DNA of 64,000 nucleotides from Isoetes taiwanensis (GCA_021234155.1 JAJEKV010000039.1:1054001-1118000); one strand, 5' to 3'. Positions 1-11,240 are shown, counted from the first letter of the stretch. Translations and numbers: made by a program. The notes: generated by a model from the sequence alone, not told the origin.

Positions 1-210
1 CATGAGTCAAGTTGTGAATAAGTTTTCTAACCCCGCAATAAAGTGAACTGAGTTTTCTAACCCCGTGAACCCCATAATGAAGTCACCCATGAGTCAAGTT
101 GTGGATAAGTTTTCTAACCCCGCATTAGTTGATTATATCTACCCAATAAAGTCAACTGAGTTTTCTAACCCCATGAAGTCAACTGAGTTTTCTAACCCCA
201 TATTAATAAA
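1..210. repeat. Degenerate tandem repeats with AGTTTTCTAACCCC core
   Basis: The motif AGTTTTCTAACCCC recurs at least five times at irregular spacing, separated by variants of GTCAACTG and CATGAGTCAAGTTGTG. The open frame through it (65-298) is simply repeat without stops and is not proposed as a gene. The array runs off the left edge, so its full extent is unknown. Confidence 0.7.
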
Positions 211-293
211 GTCAACTAAGTTGGCTATGGCTCTAGGTGACTCATCCTGCGCCAGAGCACTGAGCCAGAATCTCGTATGCATAAAGGGCGCGC

Positions 294-485
294 CATGAGT
301 CGCATCTAGACTACTGTAGCAGCCAGACTTGAGATAAATTACCCACCTAGTTTACTAATTTCTACTATCCCAATCCAAGCCATTTCAACCATGAGTCGCA
401 TCTAGACTACTGTAGCAGCCAGACTTGAGATAAATTACCCACCTAGTTTACTAATTTCTACTATCCCAATCCAAGCCATTTCAAC
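294..485. repeat. 96 bp perfect tandem duplication
   Basis: Positions 294-389 and 390-485 are the same 96 bases, each starting CATGAGTCGCATCTAGAC and ending CCAAGCCATTTCAAC. No mismatch was seen, so the duplication is recent or an assembly artefact. The first few bases are shared with the preceding repeat array. Confidence 0.9.
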
Positions 486-499
486 CTCATCTTAAAAGA

Positions 500-582
500 A
501 TTCCTGCGGTAGGAGGAATCGAACCTCCCACCCACAAGGATAAAACCCCTCCAAACCCCCCATGCCAACCACTGAGGGCGAA
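500..582 (-). repeat. tRNA-like segment with pol III boxes (SINE head or tRNA relic)
   Basis: On the minus strand 525-515 reads GGTTCGATTCC, a canonical pol III B box, inside a T-arm-like stem-loop with five paired bases (GGAGG/CCTCC). About 45 bases upstream on that strand, 576-565 reads CTCAGTGGTTGG, a good A-box/D-arm match. The downstream TACCGCA has no matching 5' acceptor strand and there is no credible anticodon arm, so it is not a working tRNA. A tRNA-derived SINE head is the likeliest reading. No A-rich tail or flanking duplication was identified. Confidence 0.45.
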
Positions 583-599
583 GTCCATTACCATCGTTA

Positions 600-2520
600 C
601 CCCTAATGAGGGAAGTCAACCTCGACATCTAGGGGAGCACAAATATAAGATGTTCAACAAAAAGACAAAGGTCTATGAAAACAACTCCAAGGAGGTCAAA
701 TTCTTCAACAACTTGAGGGCGACATCGCCTTGCTATGCCAATGAATGATGAATACACGAGCTTTTAGCAAGCCCGGATTTCTATGGTTAGATAGTCGAAT
801 ATACTAGATGGATGATAACATCCATGATGGGATCGGGAAGCAATTCCGCGTGAATTTTTATTTATTTATTTATCTAAAAGGATGGACCCAAGAATTGAGC
901 AAAGCTTCAAGGATTGGGAAGAAAAACATATCGAGTAACTAAAGTTATACACATTTGTTGATGGATATCCAACATATTGGAACCTCTTTGTGAGCCTGAT
1001 CACCTCGCTAAGCAGGATTCACTACTAGGATAATTGTTGACCATGTATAACATGAGTACCTCCACAACATAAGGAATAATCCGACCCAAGGAAGAGAAGC
1101 AATCTAACAAGTCCGGCCAACTTCTTAGTGTGAAGCTCCCAGAATCTATACGATGCTCCCATTGTACAAATACGGGAATTCTCCTCCCAAGGCGACTACA
1201 TCACCATGGTAAGGCCCTCCGTCATACTCGGACCACTTGGGATGGCCAAGTGTCCGGGCGAGGAACACGGAGGTGTCATTCGTCCCACGTCCTCTATGGG
1301 AATCCTATACAGCGGACGCATACATACACGTTAGCATACAACTTTCATGCTAAAATAATATACCACCACGAAGGGTGGCCCATCAATCATCATCAACGAA
1401 AAGACAGTACATCCATAATAACATGAAATAAACACCATGACAAGACGCTACCCTGGGGCTCAGACTCCAAGGGGTCAACTGGCAATCAGGGTCTCAAGAT
1501 ATCAACAAACGAAAGTATAACATGGTGTTGGCTGGCACAAGACAATGGCTAGGGTAGTCCATTCCATCCGCCCCTCCTGTGCACATTTTGTAGATAGGCT
1601 GAATCATGCCATGACGTGCTTGTAGCCCTCCGAAGACGCAATCCCAAGGAGTCACCCTTCGGGACTACTCCGGGTTACATCTCCCCGGTCCGATGAGGCA
1701 GGTCAGAGAGGTGTCTCCTTCCCGAGCATTACGGATCCCTGTATGTGCTAGAGAACACGTGTCGCATCAGCGACCCCCGCATCCGTACCCGACTTACTCC
1801 CCTAAATCTAAAGGCCAGCCCACCTGCCCGTTCGAGTCCAGGGCGTCCATATAAGCACATCCATGTGACCCAGAGAGTGTCAGACCCATACCTGGCCCAC
1901 ACACGGTGACCGGCTATAAGCCTAGCACACCGTAGGAGTCATGTAGCCACGCTAGGCAAGGCCCCACACCCGATTCACCATCATACCCATTATCTGGTGC
2001 TGAACCACATCATAGCATCCTCAGCTAGATTGGCTCTTGTGCACAGGCCACAATTATTGGGTATTAAGGGGTCTCACTAGAGATATCTCTACTGCTAAGA
2101 GGCTTTCAGGTCTCTACCCTTCGTTTAATTTCCCAATACGCGGAAGAAGCGGAAAGAAAGAATATAAACACCATCTAAGTATCCAGAACAACATAGAAAA
2201 GAGAATTTAATCATCCCATCTATTCAAAGAAGTGTCAGCAGAATAGAAGCTATCTAAAGACTAACCAGTCTCTTGGTTGGAGCCGTTGTCATGGAAGGCT
2301 TCCATAGCTTGAGGCTGTTGGTAGGTATTGGCAAAATGGGCTAAACTGGTAGCTATTCCTCCTTCTCACTCTCCAATTCGAATTTGGGTTGAAATGGGGG
2401 GTAGGGCCCCTATTTTTCCAACCAAAATATCAAGTCCCTCCTGGCCAATCGATTTGGGCCAGGTGGCACCCCCTCATTGGTGATATTTAGTTAATTAGAC
2501 CAAATTAGCATAATTAGGTT
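600..2520. other. No gene seen; GC-richer spacer, possibly old retroelement non-coding DNA
   Basis: This stretch has a visibly higher GC and CpG content than most of the window, especially 1560-2060. It has no coding-like frame with recognisable motifs. The frame at 1130-1426 shows no domain. The composition would suit an LTR or untranslated part of a large LTR element, but no terminal repeat partner is present, so this is a guess. Confidence 0.4.
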
Positions 2521-2524
2521 AATT

Positions 2525-3805
2525 ATGCCAATAAAAGCAATAGAAGCAATAAGGACAGAGCTTGAGCAAGAGGTTTTGGTAGAACCAATATCAGTGGAGG
2601 CAGAGAAACATCATGCGACCTTGTATGCAGGAGAACCAAGTGGAGAGAGAGGTCGAGGCCGCGGCAGAGGCAGAGGAAGGTGGAAGGCAGAGATACTGTG
2701 CTACGGATGTGAAGAATTTGGGCACATCAAAGCAGAATGTCCGAATCGAGGGAAGTGGAACCGAGGACGTGGTCGTAGCTCATTTGGTCGTGGAAGGGGA
2801 CAGACTGTGTTGGTGGCAGTTGGAGAGACGTCTAAGACGAAAGCGCCAACCGTGGGAGTTCTTACAGAAGAGGAAGTAAGTACTTGCGAATCCTTTTCTA
2901 AAACTAAGCATTGCATCTCAAAAGTTAATATTGAGAAGAAAATTTTGGACAAAACTAATACCTTGACTGTAGATTCTGGAGCTGAAGTCTCCATAGTGAG
3001 CTCGTCTAATATGTTGAAATGCATTGAGCCAAGTGTGGATTGCAAAGCTGTTCAGATGGGCAATGGAGCAATGCAGAGGGTGCTTGGAAAAGGAAATTTG
3101 CATATTCTAGTTAAAGGCAAGAATGTTTTGAGTTTACCAGATACATTGTTTGTGCCAGGGATGCTTTTTTATTTAATTTCTGTTGCCAATTTAGTAGATA
3201 ATGGATATGATTTATTTTTTCATAAGCATGGGTGTGAATTCATTAGAGGAGGCATTAAATTATTTGAGGCTCAAAGAAGAGGATATCTGTTTGAATTGGA
3301 CATCAATGATACAGTCAATAAGGTATCTCCCCTCGATAGTATAAGGCTTTGGCATTTGAGGTTAGCACATGTGAACTATAACAACATTAAAATAGCAAAA
3401 AGGCACAATCTTTTGGATGAGCTTGACTATGAGGATAGTGAGATTGATGACGTGTGTGAAGCTTGCATGTTAGGAAAGCAAAACAGAGTGGCATTTAGAA
3501 ATAAAGGAAGAAGGGCGCATAAGTTGCTTGAACTGGTGCATTCGGATGTTTGTGGACCCATGCAAGTTGAGAGTAGAGGAGCAAAATCTTACTTTGCTAC
3601 TTTTATTGATGATTACAGTACTAAATGTTGCTTTTTGAGAACCAAGGATCAAGTATTTGATGCATTTAGGTTATATACTGCGGAAGTTGAAAGGGAGACA
3701 TCACTAAAGATTAAATGTCTAAGGTCTAGTTTTGTAGGTACTGTCAAGAACGAGAGATACGGAGACAGTATACATGCAGATATACACCGCAACAAAATGG
3801 AGTAG
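2525..3805 (+). pseudogene. copia Gag zinc knuckle, protease and N-terminal integrase
   Basis: The frame opens inside Gag. An arginine/glycine-rich stretch is followed by a CCHC zinc knuckle (CYGCEEFGHIKAEC, about residues 59-72) used in RNA packaging. An aspartic protease active site follows (VDSGAEVSIV, about residue 149), then the integrase HHCC zinc finger (LWHLRLAH with CEACMLGK) and the first catalytic aspartate (HSDVCGP). After KIKCLRS near 3725 the expected integrase core is missing, the frame shifts and the protein ends. A deletion that removed the segment normally bearing the second catalytic aspartate explains this best. Confidence 0.9.
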
Positions 3806-4548
3806 CAGAATGCAAAAATCGCACCTTCATGGATGTAGCTAGATCTATGCTCAAGCATGCAGGTTTGCCGAACAATTTATGGGGAGAGGCAGTCGCAGCT
3901 GCCTGTTATATTCAGATTAGGTTACCAACAGTTGTTGTGAAAGGTGGAGTACCAGAAGAGTATTCGACGGGGAGAAAACAATCTGTGGGACGATTTAGAG
4001 TCTATGGATGCCTTGCCTATATGATGGTACCGGAAGAGTTAAGGAAAAAACTGGATGACCGGAGCATATGTACTTTTCTGGTGGGTTATGATGAGCAGAC
4101 AAATGGTTACAGATTATATGAAGCAGTCACGTGTAAAGTATATGTTAGTAGGGATGTTGTGTTTAATGAAAATGTTTTATATAAGGACAGGAAAGGTTTG
4201 AGTCAGCATGAAGCAAATGAATGGATACCAGCAGAATATTTAGAGAATGATCAAGCAGATAATGAGGAAGAGACAAAGACCACAATTCTAAAGGGCGATG
4301 AAGTCTATGTAGAATCGGAAAGTGAAGATGATGTAGAGACCAATGCTGCAGCTGAGGAAGCAGACACGAAACCGGATGAGGTGTATGAGATCATAGAGTC
4401 CGATAGTGCATTTCATGAACCAGAAACAGAGCCAGAGAAGGTGCATTATGAATCAGAAACTGAGCCAGAGGAGGTGCATGAGGTTGTTGACACCAATAGT
4501 GCACCAGAAGCTGCACCTCAAGAGGCAGGAGGTAGTAGGAGAACTTGA
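3782..4548 (+). pseudogene. copia integrase C-terminal part and acidic linker
   Basis: In a different frame from the preceding piece, the conserved copia integrase block around the catalytic glutamate resumes near 3782 (YTPQQNGVAE). It continues through the LWGEAV motif and the GCLAYMMVPEELRKKLD / FLVGY block typical of the integrase C-terminal region. The rest, from about 4240, is a glutamate-rich linker with short internal repeats (SETEPEEVHE). A TGA-type break at 4546-4548 ends the frame before the reverse transcriptase. Confidence 0.88.
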
Positions 4549-4860
4549 CGTAGCGATACAGAACGTCTAAGGGCTGACGTTCCATTTTATACAAGATTAT
4601 ATGGTAGGGAAGAAAGTGGCAAGACGACTAGACCAAGGAAACCTAAATTTTTGTCTTGTATAGTGGAACCAGAAACGGTGGAACAAGCCTTGGAAGGGAA
4701 GAATGCAGAACGTTGGAAAGAGGCCATTCAGAATGAACTGGATTCATTTAGAAGGACAAGCACTTATGAACTCGTATCGCGACCAAAGGATAAGAACGTT
4801 GTGGGAAGCAAGTGGATTAAAAAAAAAAAAAAAAAAAGCAGATGGATCTATAGAACGATA
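4549..4860 (+). pseudogene. copia reverse transcriptase N-terminal region, broken at poly-A
   Basis: The frame holds the motif just ahead of the copia reverse transcriptase (EPETVEQALEGKNAERWKEA) and the VVGSKWIKK block. An uninterrupted run of 18 A at 4819-4836 lies where the family has a lysine-rich stretch of mixed codons. The reading frame shifts across this run. Slippage in the genome or in sequencing could both cause it. Confidence 0.85.
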
Positions 4861-6157
4861 TAAGGCAAGGCTGGTTGCGAAGGGGTAAACTCAAGAAGAA
4901 GGTGTGGACTATAAGGATACCTTCTCACCTATAGTCAAAGTGACTAGCCTGAGGACACTCCTTGCAGTTGCGGTGCAGAATGACATGGAGATGAACCATA
5001 TGGATGTCAAGATCGCATTCCTGAATGGAGATTTAGATGAAGAAATTTACATGGAGCAGCCGCAGGGCTATGAACAAGGTCAGAACATGATGCGCAAATT
5101 AAAAAAGGCGGTTCACGAACTTAGGCAAGCGGCCAGGCAATGGTATTTGTGCATGAACAGATTTCTAATTTCTGCAGGATTTACAAAATTAAAAACTGAG
5201 GGGAATTTATACATGAAAAGAAATGGGGACAGATATAGATGTCTAATTATGGCTCTCTATATGGATGATTGCGTCATTGTGAGCAATGACAAAGGATTAC
5301 TAGAGGGTTGCAAAGCATTGCTAAATGGTCGATTTCAGATGATAGGTTTAGGAAATTTGGAGAAATTATTAGGAATGGAAGTTCGAAGGGACAGAAAGCA
5401 AGGATTACTTTACCTTACACAAAAACAAAATATTAAAGGGGTATTGGCTAGATTCAGGATGCTCGAATATAACCCAACAAAAACGCCTATGGCCTCAGGA
5501 GTAAAAATATGCAGAGACATGTGTCCCAAGACACTAAAGGAAGCCAAGAAAATGAAAGCCAGCCCTTACAGATCATTGATTAGTTGCTTGCTATACATTG
5601 CGAACTGTACTCGACCAGACATTATGTATGCAGTCAATTTGCGTAGTAGATTTTGCAATAATCCTGGAATACAGCATTGGATAGCAGCGAAAAGAGTTCT
5701 CAGGTATTTAAAGGGGACAACAACACATGGGGTCTGTTTTTCAAAAGGAACAGAGAACAAATTGATTGGTTATGCAGACGCAGATTGGGGAGGAGATGTT
5801 GATGACAGAAAATCCACATCTGGTTATCTGTGCAAACTCGGGGATGCAACAATATCATGGGCAAGTGAAAAACAAGAGTGTGTCGCTAAATCTAGTGCAG
5901 AAGAAGAGTATGTAGCAGTATCCATGACAGCTTTGGAAATAATCTGATTGCATAGAATGCTTGAGGAATTAGAGAATTCGTCAAGCGGAGCTACCGCGTT
6001 GTACTGTGATAATAAGAGCGGGGTAGCAATGACAAAAGATGCAATATATCATTTCCCAACCAAGCACATTGATATACATCATCACTTCATACGAGATGAA
6101 GTGGACGTAATGCATATTCCCACCAAACTGCAACAGGAAGGGGGAGTTTGTTGGTAT
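4838..6157 (+). pseudogene. copia reverse transcriptase and RNase H with in-frame stops
   Basis: The downstream frame starts with the conserved ERYKARLVAKG, then a TAA at about 4887 replaces a usual aromatic residue. The palm motif MDVKIAFLNGDL and the catalytic YMDD box (about 5260) are intact. The RNase H domain is recognisable from YADADWGGD and STSGYLCKLG to the final KHIDIHHHFIRDEV. A TGA at 5945-5947 interrupts it, probably a tryptophan codon mutated. Polymerase motifs are otherwise well kept, so decay is moderate. Confidence 0.92.
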
Positions 6158-6160
6158 TAG
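6135..6160 (+). promoter_or_regulatory. Polypurine tract and 3' LTR start
   Basis: AGGAAGGGGGAG at 6135-6146 directly precedes TGTTGGTATTAG at 6149. A purine run touching a TG-starting LTR is the plus-strand primer arrangement of LTR elements. Confidence 0.8.
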
Positions 6161-6419
6161 CCTTTATACTAAAAAGCCCAAAACCGTGCAAAGCCCAAAA
6201 GCCGTGTAATGTACACGTGGGCAATTATTAGAGAGCGGTGGATATATTAGAAGAATATATAATCAGGGAGAGGAGCGGATGGAGGTGGCTTTTTGGGTTC
6301 TGAGGCAGCAATCAGGTCAAGGAGAGTAAGGCAGCAGGGTGATTGACAGGGTTAGCAGATTGATAAGCCCCTGCAGATTCTTAAATCAATAGATCTACTG
6401 AAGCCATGGCTGATTTTTA

Positions 6420-7260
6420 ACTCCGATGGGAATTTTCTGCTTGAATACAAGGGCAGAAACTTGCTCTAAAGTTCCAGCAGAAGAAATAACAGGTTTTAAA
6501 CAACAGCAAACAGAAAGTAGCTGTAGAGCATGGCCTAGCAAACAGGTTGTCGGGCTAAGCATGACCAAGAAATTATTTTCTTTAAGCATGACAAGCTTGG
6601 CCCGTAGCAAAGCTTGGCCTGTAGCAAAGGCATCTTGTCATGGCCATTATTATTCTCTGAGCAAGAAATAGAAGCACAAATGCTTTGCACTTGCCGGACC
6701 TGTAGCTCCGACTTCATTGTGCTTTACATGTAGCAGACAAAATTCATTGATTATGTTAAAACATTCCTAGAATAGAGAATATGCAAAAGAATGATCCGTA
6801 ACAAAAAAACATTCATCCATTATGCTGAAACGTTCCTAGCATCTTATAATTATTCTGTTCAAGCCGGTGCAGAGAACTAGAGCATGTTGCAAAGGTTAAA
6901 AGAAGGGCAAACAAACACTGTGTTATGGCAAGATTTGGCATCAAACACAACATGTAAGGCCATGATATAGAAGAAAGTTGATAAGCCAAGACACAATATG
7001 GAAATACCTCGTCCTTTCATGGTGACCATATGTGCCAACTTACTCAAAAAATGAGAAATTTAAGGCTAGAATGTGGCGTTCTTTTATCCCGCCAGAAAAG
7101 AACCTACTGTGCTCGAATGTTATCAGCATTAAGCGAAGGTGGAGGAGCTTGAAAATAATGACGGAGCCTGATGGAGCTCCATCGCTAGTGTTGATCAGAG
7201 AATCGGTGCAGAGCAAACATGGGATAATGGACAGATATGTTTATGGAGGAGCGACGTGGC
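6420..7260. other. No gene recognised upstream of ENY2
   Basis: The open frames at 6426-6671 and 7032-7277 have no recognisable domain. Short local repeats of AGCATGACAAG and AGCTTGGCC occur at 6555-6635. Nothing else could be supported. Confidence 0.4.
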
Positions 7261-7300
7261 AATCTCAGAACTGTTAGATTAGAATAAAAGAATATTCGAA

Positions 7301-7341
7301 AGATTATCGTGATAATCTCCTAGAGATTATCGTGATAATCT
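7301..7341. repeat. Twin near-perfect palindromes upstream of ENY2
   Basis: AGATTATCGTGATAATCT occurs at 7301-7318 and again at 7324-7341, separated by CCTAG. Each copy is an inverted repeat with eight paired bases around a central GT. They lie about 400 bases upstream of the ENY2 TATA box. A paired protein-binding site or a relic of an element end are both possible. Confidence 0.6.
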
Positions 7342-7726
7342 TCAGCAATCCCAAATTCCTTATTGTAACCTATGTTTGATCCAACGGCTGTGGACGGTTG
7401 GATCGCGATAAACTGCAAGACCTGTGGTTTAAGGCCTGGCAAACACATACTTCGGCCCATCAAACAAGGGTTTGGCCTTTGGGCAACCCATAAAAGAGTG
7501 TGTTGCATTAGTGGAATGTGGAATAAAGACCCATCGGGGTAAATGTCGGACATGGGCATGTTATAGCCAGCCTTAAATGGCAAAAAATCTGCTAAGTCCA
7601 CAAAAAACGCTGTGTAATTTTTTTTGGCGTGGCTATTCGGCTATAATATGTCAAAGACAGCCCGTGGCTATAACACGACGGCATCCGATGGCAATAAATA
7701 CACATCAATTTGACAGCCATTTATGA

Positions 7727-7736
7727 TATATAAAAG
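7727..7736 (+). promoter_or_regulatory. TATA box of ENY2 gene
   Basis: TATATAAAAG lies about 50 bases before the proposed split start codon. Transcription would start near 7757-7765, leaving a leader of only about 15-20 bases before exon 1 ends. Confidence 0.55.
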
Positions 7737-7776
7737 AAGCTGTTTAGGGTTTGTTGTTACGAAGCTCCGGCAAGCC

Positions 7777-9559
7777 ATGTAAGCCCTTGTTCTTGGAAGA
7801 TCTAAATTTCAAGAAATTCATTTAATCGCTACTAAACTCGCTCGAATTTAAAACCAAGTTTGGAAAGCCGATATGATGACTGACGGAATGAGGATATGAA
7901 AATTTCTCCATGATATTGTACATAGTGTTTATTATTTTCACAGGAGGGCATCAATAAACAGACCGCCTACACCGGATGTGGATGAAGACAAAAGGGATGA
8001 ACCAACACTGCAGGAAATCATTAACATCAAGGTCAGAGCCAACTCCACAAACTTTTAGCGTTGATACCTTTTTCGTAATTGCTGCTTTTAGTAGCTTTTA
8101 ATGTTCATATGCTTCAGATGTCTTTTATAAGAACTCCAGTATTGGGAACCTTATAAAGGGAACTCAGTAAACTCATGTCCAAATAATAATTCCAGAGTGT
8201 CAAGATGAGAAGTAAGTCTTTCTAAACAAGCAGAAGCGATGAACCAAGTTATATCTGTTGATGTATAAGCAGCTTAAGGGAATGCATTTAAAATGATCTA
8301 GCATGCAGAGACCTGAATTGCAAACCATTTTGAATAAGTCACATGGCAAGCAGAAGGAAATAAGATTGTAAGGGGTTATCCTGCATTGGATTAGGGTGCT
8401 TTCTCTATAGAAACATTGTGTAGATTTTAGTATTCATTGTCAATGATGCTTTGTAGGAATGCTTTTGCAGCTTATAGAAAGTGGCGAGAAAGAGAAGTTG
8501 AAAGAATTGCTTCGCGAAAGACTTGTTGAATGTGGCTGGAAGGATGAGCTGAAGGCCCAATGCAGGTAAGGAGTTTATGAATTGATGGATAAAACAATGT
8601 GTTGATCAGTTGCCCTGTGGTATTTTTTTTATTCCAAAGGCCTGCCAACCTTACAACCTAATTAGGAGTACGTATAGGTTTTTGCAAAATGCATTCTCCA
8701 TTTCTTCCCATTGGCATTTCAATTCATTATAGCACTAGTTTTCTTTTTTCTCCTTGCCTTCTGTTTTTCTCTTCTTATTTTTTGTCTTGTTTGTTTGTTT
8801 ATTTGTTTGGAATTTATGTGTTACCACTTTAAAGCAGTGAGGTATCTTGCTTTGACATCTGATATAGCCCAATAATGGCATTGTTATAAGCTGTGGGATA
8901 CTTTATCAAAGCGTTGTGTTGGATGGTTGTATTGCTATTTTGGTCATTGTAGACGTTTAATCTTATTGAGTAGAGGAACGCGTATAACAATTTCATCAAC
9001 TCTGTTGTAACTTCTACCTTTAGGATTCGCGGTAGAACATGCAATACCAGATCTATGCAGAAGTCCAAGGACTATACAGTATGCGGAACATTGTCTTGTT
9101 TTCATATGTTGTCAGTGGCAATGGAAGCGTTAACATGATGTCAGGGAGAGAGTGAGATGAGGCTTTTAGGATGTTGTTCTGATCTTTTTATTTATTTATT
9201 TATTTATTTTTAACTTGAAACTTTTTATTTCAAGATTGAGACCTAAGTTTGATATTGGCTGAGTGTTTGGAAATTATTGATGTTATCCCAATTCTTTAGT
9301 ATCACTTGCTGTTTGCTACAGATCGTTTACGAGAAAGAAGGGAAGATCAAACATTACAATTGATGAGCTTGTTCGTAATATTACTCCAATAGGACGTGGT
9401 ACTTTCCTTTAATATACTTTTATTATATTTTATTTTAGCTGCAAAAGTAAAGGTTCAAGTCTGGAAATTGATTTTGTTATGGCAGCTATGGTTCCTGATG
9501 ATGTAAAAGCAGAGTTGCTGCAACGAATACGTTCATTCCTTATGTCAGCCCAGCTTTGA
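7777..9559 (+). CDS. ENY2: ENY2/SUS1-like transcription and mRNA export factor (five exons)
   Basis: Exons are 7777-7778, 7944-8031, 8471-8565, 9322-9398 and 9486-9559, all with GT-AG borders and matching phases, giving 111 residues, the usual size. ENY2 is a small helical nuclear protein shared by the SAGA deubiquitinase module and the TREX-2 export complex. Family motifs appear in order: [65 protein letters not shown] and [17 protein letters not shown]. Exon 1 contributes only AT of the start codon: CCAT|GTAAGC is a strong donor and exon 2 begins with the G, followed at once by RASINRPP, which matches the family N terminus. No ATG lies in frame in exon 2 upstream of that point. The product looks intact; transcript data would be needed for the start. 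Confidence 0.93.
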
Positions 9560-9970
9560 TCCAATCTAAAGGTTTATTTATAATAATGTCATTGCAATTT
9601 GTTTGTATAGATCCTTTTTTACTTTGGTATTCTGCACTCGCACCGATGGTGAACCAACTTCTATTGATCTTGTCAACCTCTAATTATTGTAGCATTCTGT
9701 ATAAGGGAATTGAATACGAATGAGATGATATGCCCATGTTAGATATACCAGTGCCTTAGAAAACAACGATAGAAAACGACGAAAATCATTTGCTTGTTGG
9801 GTTGTATGGATGGCTATGATGGAGAGTATGTTGTGTGGTTAAGATTTTACCTTTTTTTTTTTGTAAATTTGAATAAGGATTAGTTGTTCTACACCAATTC
9901 TTCGGTGACTCTTTATCTTTGTTAAATATCGCGCTATCACCTTGTTTATGAATACATCCTAATAATATAA

Positions 9971-10090
9971 ATGTACTAGCTGTCCCTTAAATTACTTTGT
10001 GCTTAATCAATGAAGATATGTACCTTGTTAATGTACTAGCTGTCCCTTCAATTACTTTGTGCTTAATCAATGAAGATATGTACCCCTTCT
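9971..10090. repeat. 60 bp tandem duplication after ENY2
   Basis: Two 60-base units starting ATGTACTAGCTGTCCCTT (9971 and 10031) differ at only a few positions. They lie about 400 bases past the ENY2 stop codon, in or just beyond its 3' untranslated region. Confidence 0.85.
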
Positions 10091-10385
10091 AGCGAATGAA
10101 ATACAAAACACAAACGTTCAACATCATGTGATAAAGAAGTGATGAGGACGCTAGGATTTTAATTTTGCGACATGTGTTGTGTGAAATGTTCCTAGCCAAT
10201 AAAACACAGGCCTTGCGACAAAAAAAGTGGTGATGTGGTGGTGATAGTTGGATTTTGACTTTTGCGATATGCACCTTGACTACGTAAAAACCAGGTACGT
10301 TCAATTCTTGCCCCTGCGCCAATCAGATCATGCCATTTGGCAAGTTTCAAATCAAGAATCCTGGGTTCATCACTGTGATTCCTGA

Positions 10386-10497
10386 TTTACTTGCATTCCG
10401 GAAGCGCATCCTTTGTTTACTTGCATTCTGGCAAGATTACCCTGCATTCCGCTGATTTACCTGCATTCTGGCTGATCTTTACTTGCATTCTGGATTC
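10386..10497. repeat. Five short repeats of TTTACTTGCATTCYGG
   Basis: Variants of TTTACTTGCATTCTGG occur five times in about 110 bases. The surrounding 10113-10511 segment is bounded by a 9-base inverted pair (AACGTTCAA and TTGAACGTT), which may mark a small element. Confidence 0.55.
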
Positions 10498-10526
10498 AAG
10501 AATTGAACGTTCCCTTGTTTCCACGT

Positions 10527-10559
10527 TATAGGAAAGCCCATTTAGTGGGCTTTCCTATA
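10527..10559. repeat. Perfect hairpin, 14 bp arms, 5 nt loop
   Basis: TATAGGAAAGCCCA at 10527-10540 is exactly complementary to 10546-10559, with loop TTTAG. It could form a stable stem in RNA. No gene lies next to it to which a terminator or precursor role could be tied. Confidence 0.7.
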
Positions 10560-10794
10560 TACGTAAAGTGACATATTGTACCATTTCTCAATTTATGTGT
10601 GTCATCCACAAAACTAAGGCACCTTGACTACATAAAGTAATATATTGGACCATTTCTTGGTTTATGTATGTCATTCACAAAACTAAGGTTTTAACAGAGT
10701 AAATGCTCTTGGGTAAGAGATTCATATATGCTAAGTAATCATCTGGCTCTTGTGAATTGCATTCTCTCATTGCGGGCTCTGTCTCTCATTGTTG

Positions 10795-10960
10795 GATTAT
10801 TGCGGCCTCGGGAGGCACGGGAGGACAGAATTTGTCAGTGTTGCCAACAGGGCATCATTGAGGATGAATGCCACACTCTTCAGAACTGCCGACATTGACC
10901 AACATCCGAGACCGCTATGTTGACTTGGTCCCACCTAACTAGCTGCTCCATTTGTTGTTG
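10795..10960 (+). pseudogene. LINE ORF2 C-terminal zinc-finger scrap
   Basis: The plus-strand frame around 10809-10898 encodes REDRICQCCQQG followed by EDECHTLQNCRH. The pattern Cys-x-x-Cys, then an acidic pair, His and Cys, is that of the zinc-binding region after the reverse transcriptase in plant LINEs. A stop follows at once and no reverse transcriptase or poly-A tail is attached. Confidence 0.6.
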
Positions 10961-11240
10961 GACACGCCTTCAGTGGGTTCGCTAGGATCATATCTTCGAT
11001 AGTCTTTTCTAACGAATATTCTACTGTTTAGCAGTCCGGGATAGCAGAAAAAACCTGGTAGCATTTGCGTATCATCTTGCTCTGCAATCCAGCCAAACAA
11101 AAAGTGGGGCTTGCTCAGAGGCATAGCAAACATGAATGGCTGCTTGGAAACGAAAGGATTCTACAGCCAAAACTACAATCATGTTCGGTCTTAAGGATAG
11201 GCAGATACCTCTTGACAGACTCAAGAAATAGCAAAAAAGG

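Larger units (their letters stand above)
2521..6420 (+). mobile_element. Ty1/copia LTR retrotransposon remnant, 5'-truncated
   Basis: Domains run in copia order: Gag zinc knuckle, aspartic protease, integrase, reverse transcriptase, RNase H, then a polypurine tract and the start of a 3' LTR at 6149 (TGTTGGTATTAGCC). The order integrase before reverse transcriptase separates it from Ty3/gypsy elements. The first part of Gag, the primer binding site and the 5' LTR are missing: the homology starts abruptly near 2521 and no copy of the LTR start was found upstream. Several frameshifts, a deletion in integrase and in-frame stops make it inactive. The right LTR end cannot be fixed without its partner; 6420 is approximate. 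Confidence 0.9.

Noticed and set aside
1-210. Telomeric or CRISPR-like array from the CTAACCCC motif
   Set aside because: Spacing is irregular, the unit is not the plant telomere repeat TTTAGGG, and the spacers are themselves repeated.
500-582. Functional tRNA gene
   Set aside because: Box A and box B are present but no acceptor or anticodon stem can be formed.
2701-3045. Minus-strand frames under the copia element
   Set aside because: They are antisense shadows of the Gag-protease frame.
10527-10559. microRNA precursor or terminator
   Set aside because: The hairpin is perfect but only 14 bp, too short for a typical plant precursor, and no adjacent gene supports a terminator role.
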